64,000 nucleotides of DNA, from the NCBI GenBank assembly GCA_038148755.1, contig JAYQWA010000010.1:1-64000 (forward strand), given 5' to 3'. Numbering within the stretch: the first letter of the stretch is position 1; the number at the start of each line of letters is the position of its first letter. The position numbers were made by a program, and so were the translations under genes. The stretch is from UBA5109 sp038148755 (lineage in GTDB: Bacteria > Pseudomonadota > Gammaproteobacteria > Pseudomonadales > Pseudohongiellaceae). Below are positions 62,598 to 64,000 of this stretch, piece by piece. Under the pieces are notes generated by a model. It did no database searches. It was not told where the DNA came from and saw only the letters and a program-made list of their open reading frames with translations.

Positions 62598-62712
62598 GAG
62601 TTAGCCTCAAATCAACTTAATTTTTATTTTTGAGCAAAGCTAGGTTAAGGAATAAGCAATGTCAATGTTGCTGATCAATACTTTGGATTCTGGCGTCCTA
62701 TAGATGATAAAC

Positions 62713-63564
62713 CTAGCTTTCTTTTTGAATTGGATTGATCAAGGTTCCGATCTCTCCAATTGAAACCTCAACCGTGTCTCCAGGTTTCATCCATAAAGGT
62801 GGTTTACGCGCGCCGCCAACACCACCAGGTGTGCCGGTAACAATCAGATCGCCGGGCTGTAAAAATGTAAAGGTGGAAATGTAATTAACCAGGAAAGGAA
62901 TAGGAAAGATCAAGTCGGAAATGGGTTGATCCTGCACAATTTCGTCGTTGAGTCGCGTTTGAACATGTTGTTTTTCGATGTCAGGTATTTCATCCGGTGT
63001 CACCATGTAGGGTCCGAAACCACCTGTAGCCGGGAAATTTTTACCAGGGGTGTACTGAGTCGCATGTCTCTGCCAGTCACGCACGGATCCATCATTAAAA
63101 CAACTATAACCGGCAATATAGTTAAAGGCATCCTGTTCAGGAATTGCGCGTCCTGCTTTACTAATAATTAATGCGAGTTCACCTTCATAATCAAACTTCT
63201 CTGATATCGCCGGTCGCAGCATAGGCTCACCATGGGCAACCAGGGTATCGGCGAAACGGGTAAAAACAACAGGGTATTTGGCATCTTTGCCAAGGCCGGT
63301 TTCATTTACGTGTGTTACATAATTAAGACCGATACAAAAAATTTTTCCAGGATTAGGAATAGGAGGAAGTAAGGTAATTTCATCCAGACTGTATATCCGG
63401 CCTTCGTCTAGCTGATCCAGTTTGTTTTCAGCCAAAGTCTTTTTTAAGTTAGTAAAAGATTTGTGCTCAGCCAGCAGTTCAATCACTTTGTTATTGCCGG
63501 ATTCATCTGCCAATTTTCCAATTGTGGCCTGGCCGTCGGGCCTGATAAAACTTAAATATTTCAA
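62713..63564 (-). CDS. Fumarylacetoacetate hydrolase (FAH)-family protein
   Basis: A 283-residue protein of the FAH family: GKIFCIGLNYVTHVNETG, FTRFADTLVAHGEP, FDYEGELALIISKAGR (metal-binding acidic residues), YSCFNDGSVRDWQRH, and the C-terminal GDLIVTGTPGGVGGARKPP. Members cleave or decarboxylate acyl-pyruvates and aromatic ring-cleavage products. The TTG at 63564 (MKYLSFIRPDG) is preferred over an ATG 11 codons upstream because AAGGAAG lies at proper distance and the family starts this way. It is the first gene of the minus-strand block, though 115 bases separate it from the next. Confidence 0.88.
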   Translation of the reverse strand: MKYLSFIRPDGQATIGKLADESGNNKVIELLAEHKSFTNLKKTLAENKLDQLDEGRIYSLDEITLLPPIPNPGKIFCIGLNYVTHVNETGLGKDAKYPVVFTRFADTLVAHGEPMLRPAISEKFDYEGELALIISKAGRAIPEQDAFNYIAGYSCFNDGSVRDWQRHATQYTPGKNFPATGGFGPYMVTPDEIPDIEKQHVQTRLNDEIVQDQPISDLIFPIPFLVNYISTFTFLQPGDLIVTGTPGGVGGARKPPLWMKPGDTVEVSIGEIGTLINPIQKES

Positions 63565-63889
63565 AATTAGACTTCCTTTATGATTAATATCTAACATCTG
63601 TATACATTCGCAGAAATGCTATTCTGCATATGCTTTGGGTGTCAATAAGGGGTTCTGACACCTATTTGAAAACTTTATGATTTGAATCATGCTTGAGTTA
63701 TGTTGTTGTGATTATCATTTAAACGAAACAAAACATAAACTAATCATTAAACAGGGGAATAGCTGAAAATAAAGCGGAGAAAGCATATAGATTTACAAAC
63801 AGTTAAAAAAATTTACTGGATAAACAGGTAGAGATAACTTCCCGGGTAGATAGAACTCACAAGCATATTTCAGTGAACAGGTCACTGAA
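63565..63889. promoter_or_regulatory. Regulatory region with three inverted repeats
   Basis: A gene-free stretch of about 325 bases between divergent genes. It holds GCAGAA-N6-TTCTGC (63610-63627), GGTGTCA-N11-TGACACC (63638-63662) and TTTCAGTGA-N5-TCACTGAAA (63868-63890). The first two flank the likely promoter of the FAH gene, and the third overlaps the start of the next ORF. Confidence 0.55.
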
Positions 63890-64000
63890 ATGGAAAATGA
63901 AGAAATCATTCACGCACTAGATGAAAAGGGCCGTACAGAATTGCAGAAAATTCGACATGCCTTAACTTTAAACATATTCATACTCTCCGAATTCTCTAAG
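63890..64000 (+). CDS. Start of an unidentified ORF (partial)
   Basis: An ATG at 63890 opens a frame that runs off the right edge after 37 codons: MENEEIIHALDEKGRTELQK, then a hydrophobic HALTLNIFILSEF. No family is recognisable from this piece. The start codon overlaps the right arm of a 9-bp inverted repeat, which would cover it in the mRNA. The ribosome site is weak (CAGG in the loop of that repeat). Confidence 0.4.
   Translation, partial: MENEEIIHALDEKGRTELQKIRHALTLNIFILSEFSK

Overview
This window looks like chromosomal DNA of an aerobic, heterotrophic gammaproteobacterium, probably marine or aquatic. The 5S rRNA reads like an enterobacterial-type 5S. There is a TIGR02647-type small protein, a class III PHA synthase with PhaR and phasin, TonB-dependent and LctP/GntP transport, and many secreted quinoproteins and beta-propellers. 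No phage, IS element, CRISPR array or tRNA gene was recognised. All functional names come from reading motifs by eye; no database search was run.

Layout. 0-0.5 kb: the 3' end of an rRNA operon (23S end, 5S, terminator). 0.65-7.6 kb: a BASS-family symporter, a small c-type cytochrome, an aspartate/aromatic aminotransferase, a pectinacetylesterase-like secreted hydrolase, a 2OG-Fe(II) oxygenase and a large TonB-dependent receptor. 8-14.5 kb: a 2-hydroxyacid dehydrogenase, an NHL beta-propeller, and a p-cresol-methylhydroxylase-type cluster in which an aldehyde dehydrogenase is divergent from cytochrome c, a Tat-type small protein and a covalent flavoprotein. 14.6-20.2 kb: class V aminotransferase, GntP permease and a fused FAD/Fe-S D-2-hydroxyacid dehydrogenase. 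21.5-31.3 kb: a ThDP enzyme with a methyltransferase-like partner, two PQQ/haem c dehydrogenases around a secreted amidohydrolase, and rhodanese, DUF3047 and DUF547 proteins.

35.2-44.1 kb is a polyhydroxyalkanoate (PHA) region. A predicted sigma-54 promoter precedes a ThDP enzyme, an iron alcohol dehydrogenase, phaE, phaC, a CoA-transferase and an alpha/beta hydrolase. A separately promoted phasin and a convergent phaR follow. phaE carries a histone-like basic tail. No phaA or phaB is present, so monomers probably enter through hydroxy acids and the CoA-transferase. Next comes a scar holding remnants of an MFS transporter and a DUF2235 gene.

44.8-51.5 kb: an ATP/ADP-antiporter-like carrier, a Tat-exported aldo/keto reductase, and a second hydroxy-acid module (class V aminotransferase, LctP permease, FMN L-2-hydroxyacid dehydrogenase) that mirrors the one at 14.6-20.2 kb. 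51.5-64 kb is rich in secreted proteins of unclear role. These include SMP-30-like propellers, a 52-residue secreted peptide coupled to a sulfotransferase, a tandem NTF2 lipoprotein and an outer-membrane channel. A minus-strand block follows: FAH-family enzyme, unknown secreted protein, metallo-beta-lactamase-fold hydrolase, a second secreted protein sharing a motif with the first, and a double VOC protein. That last block is the best candidate for an undescribed system.
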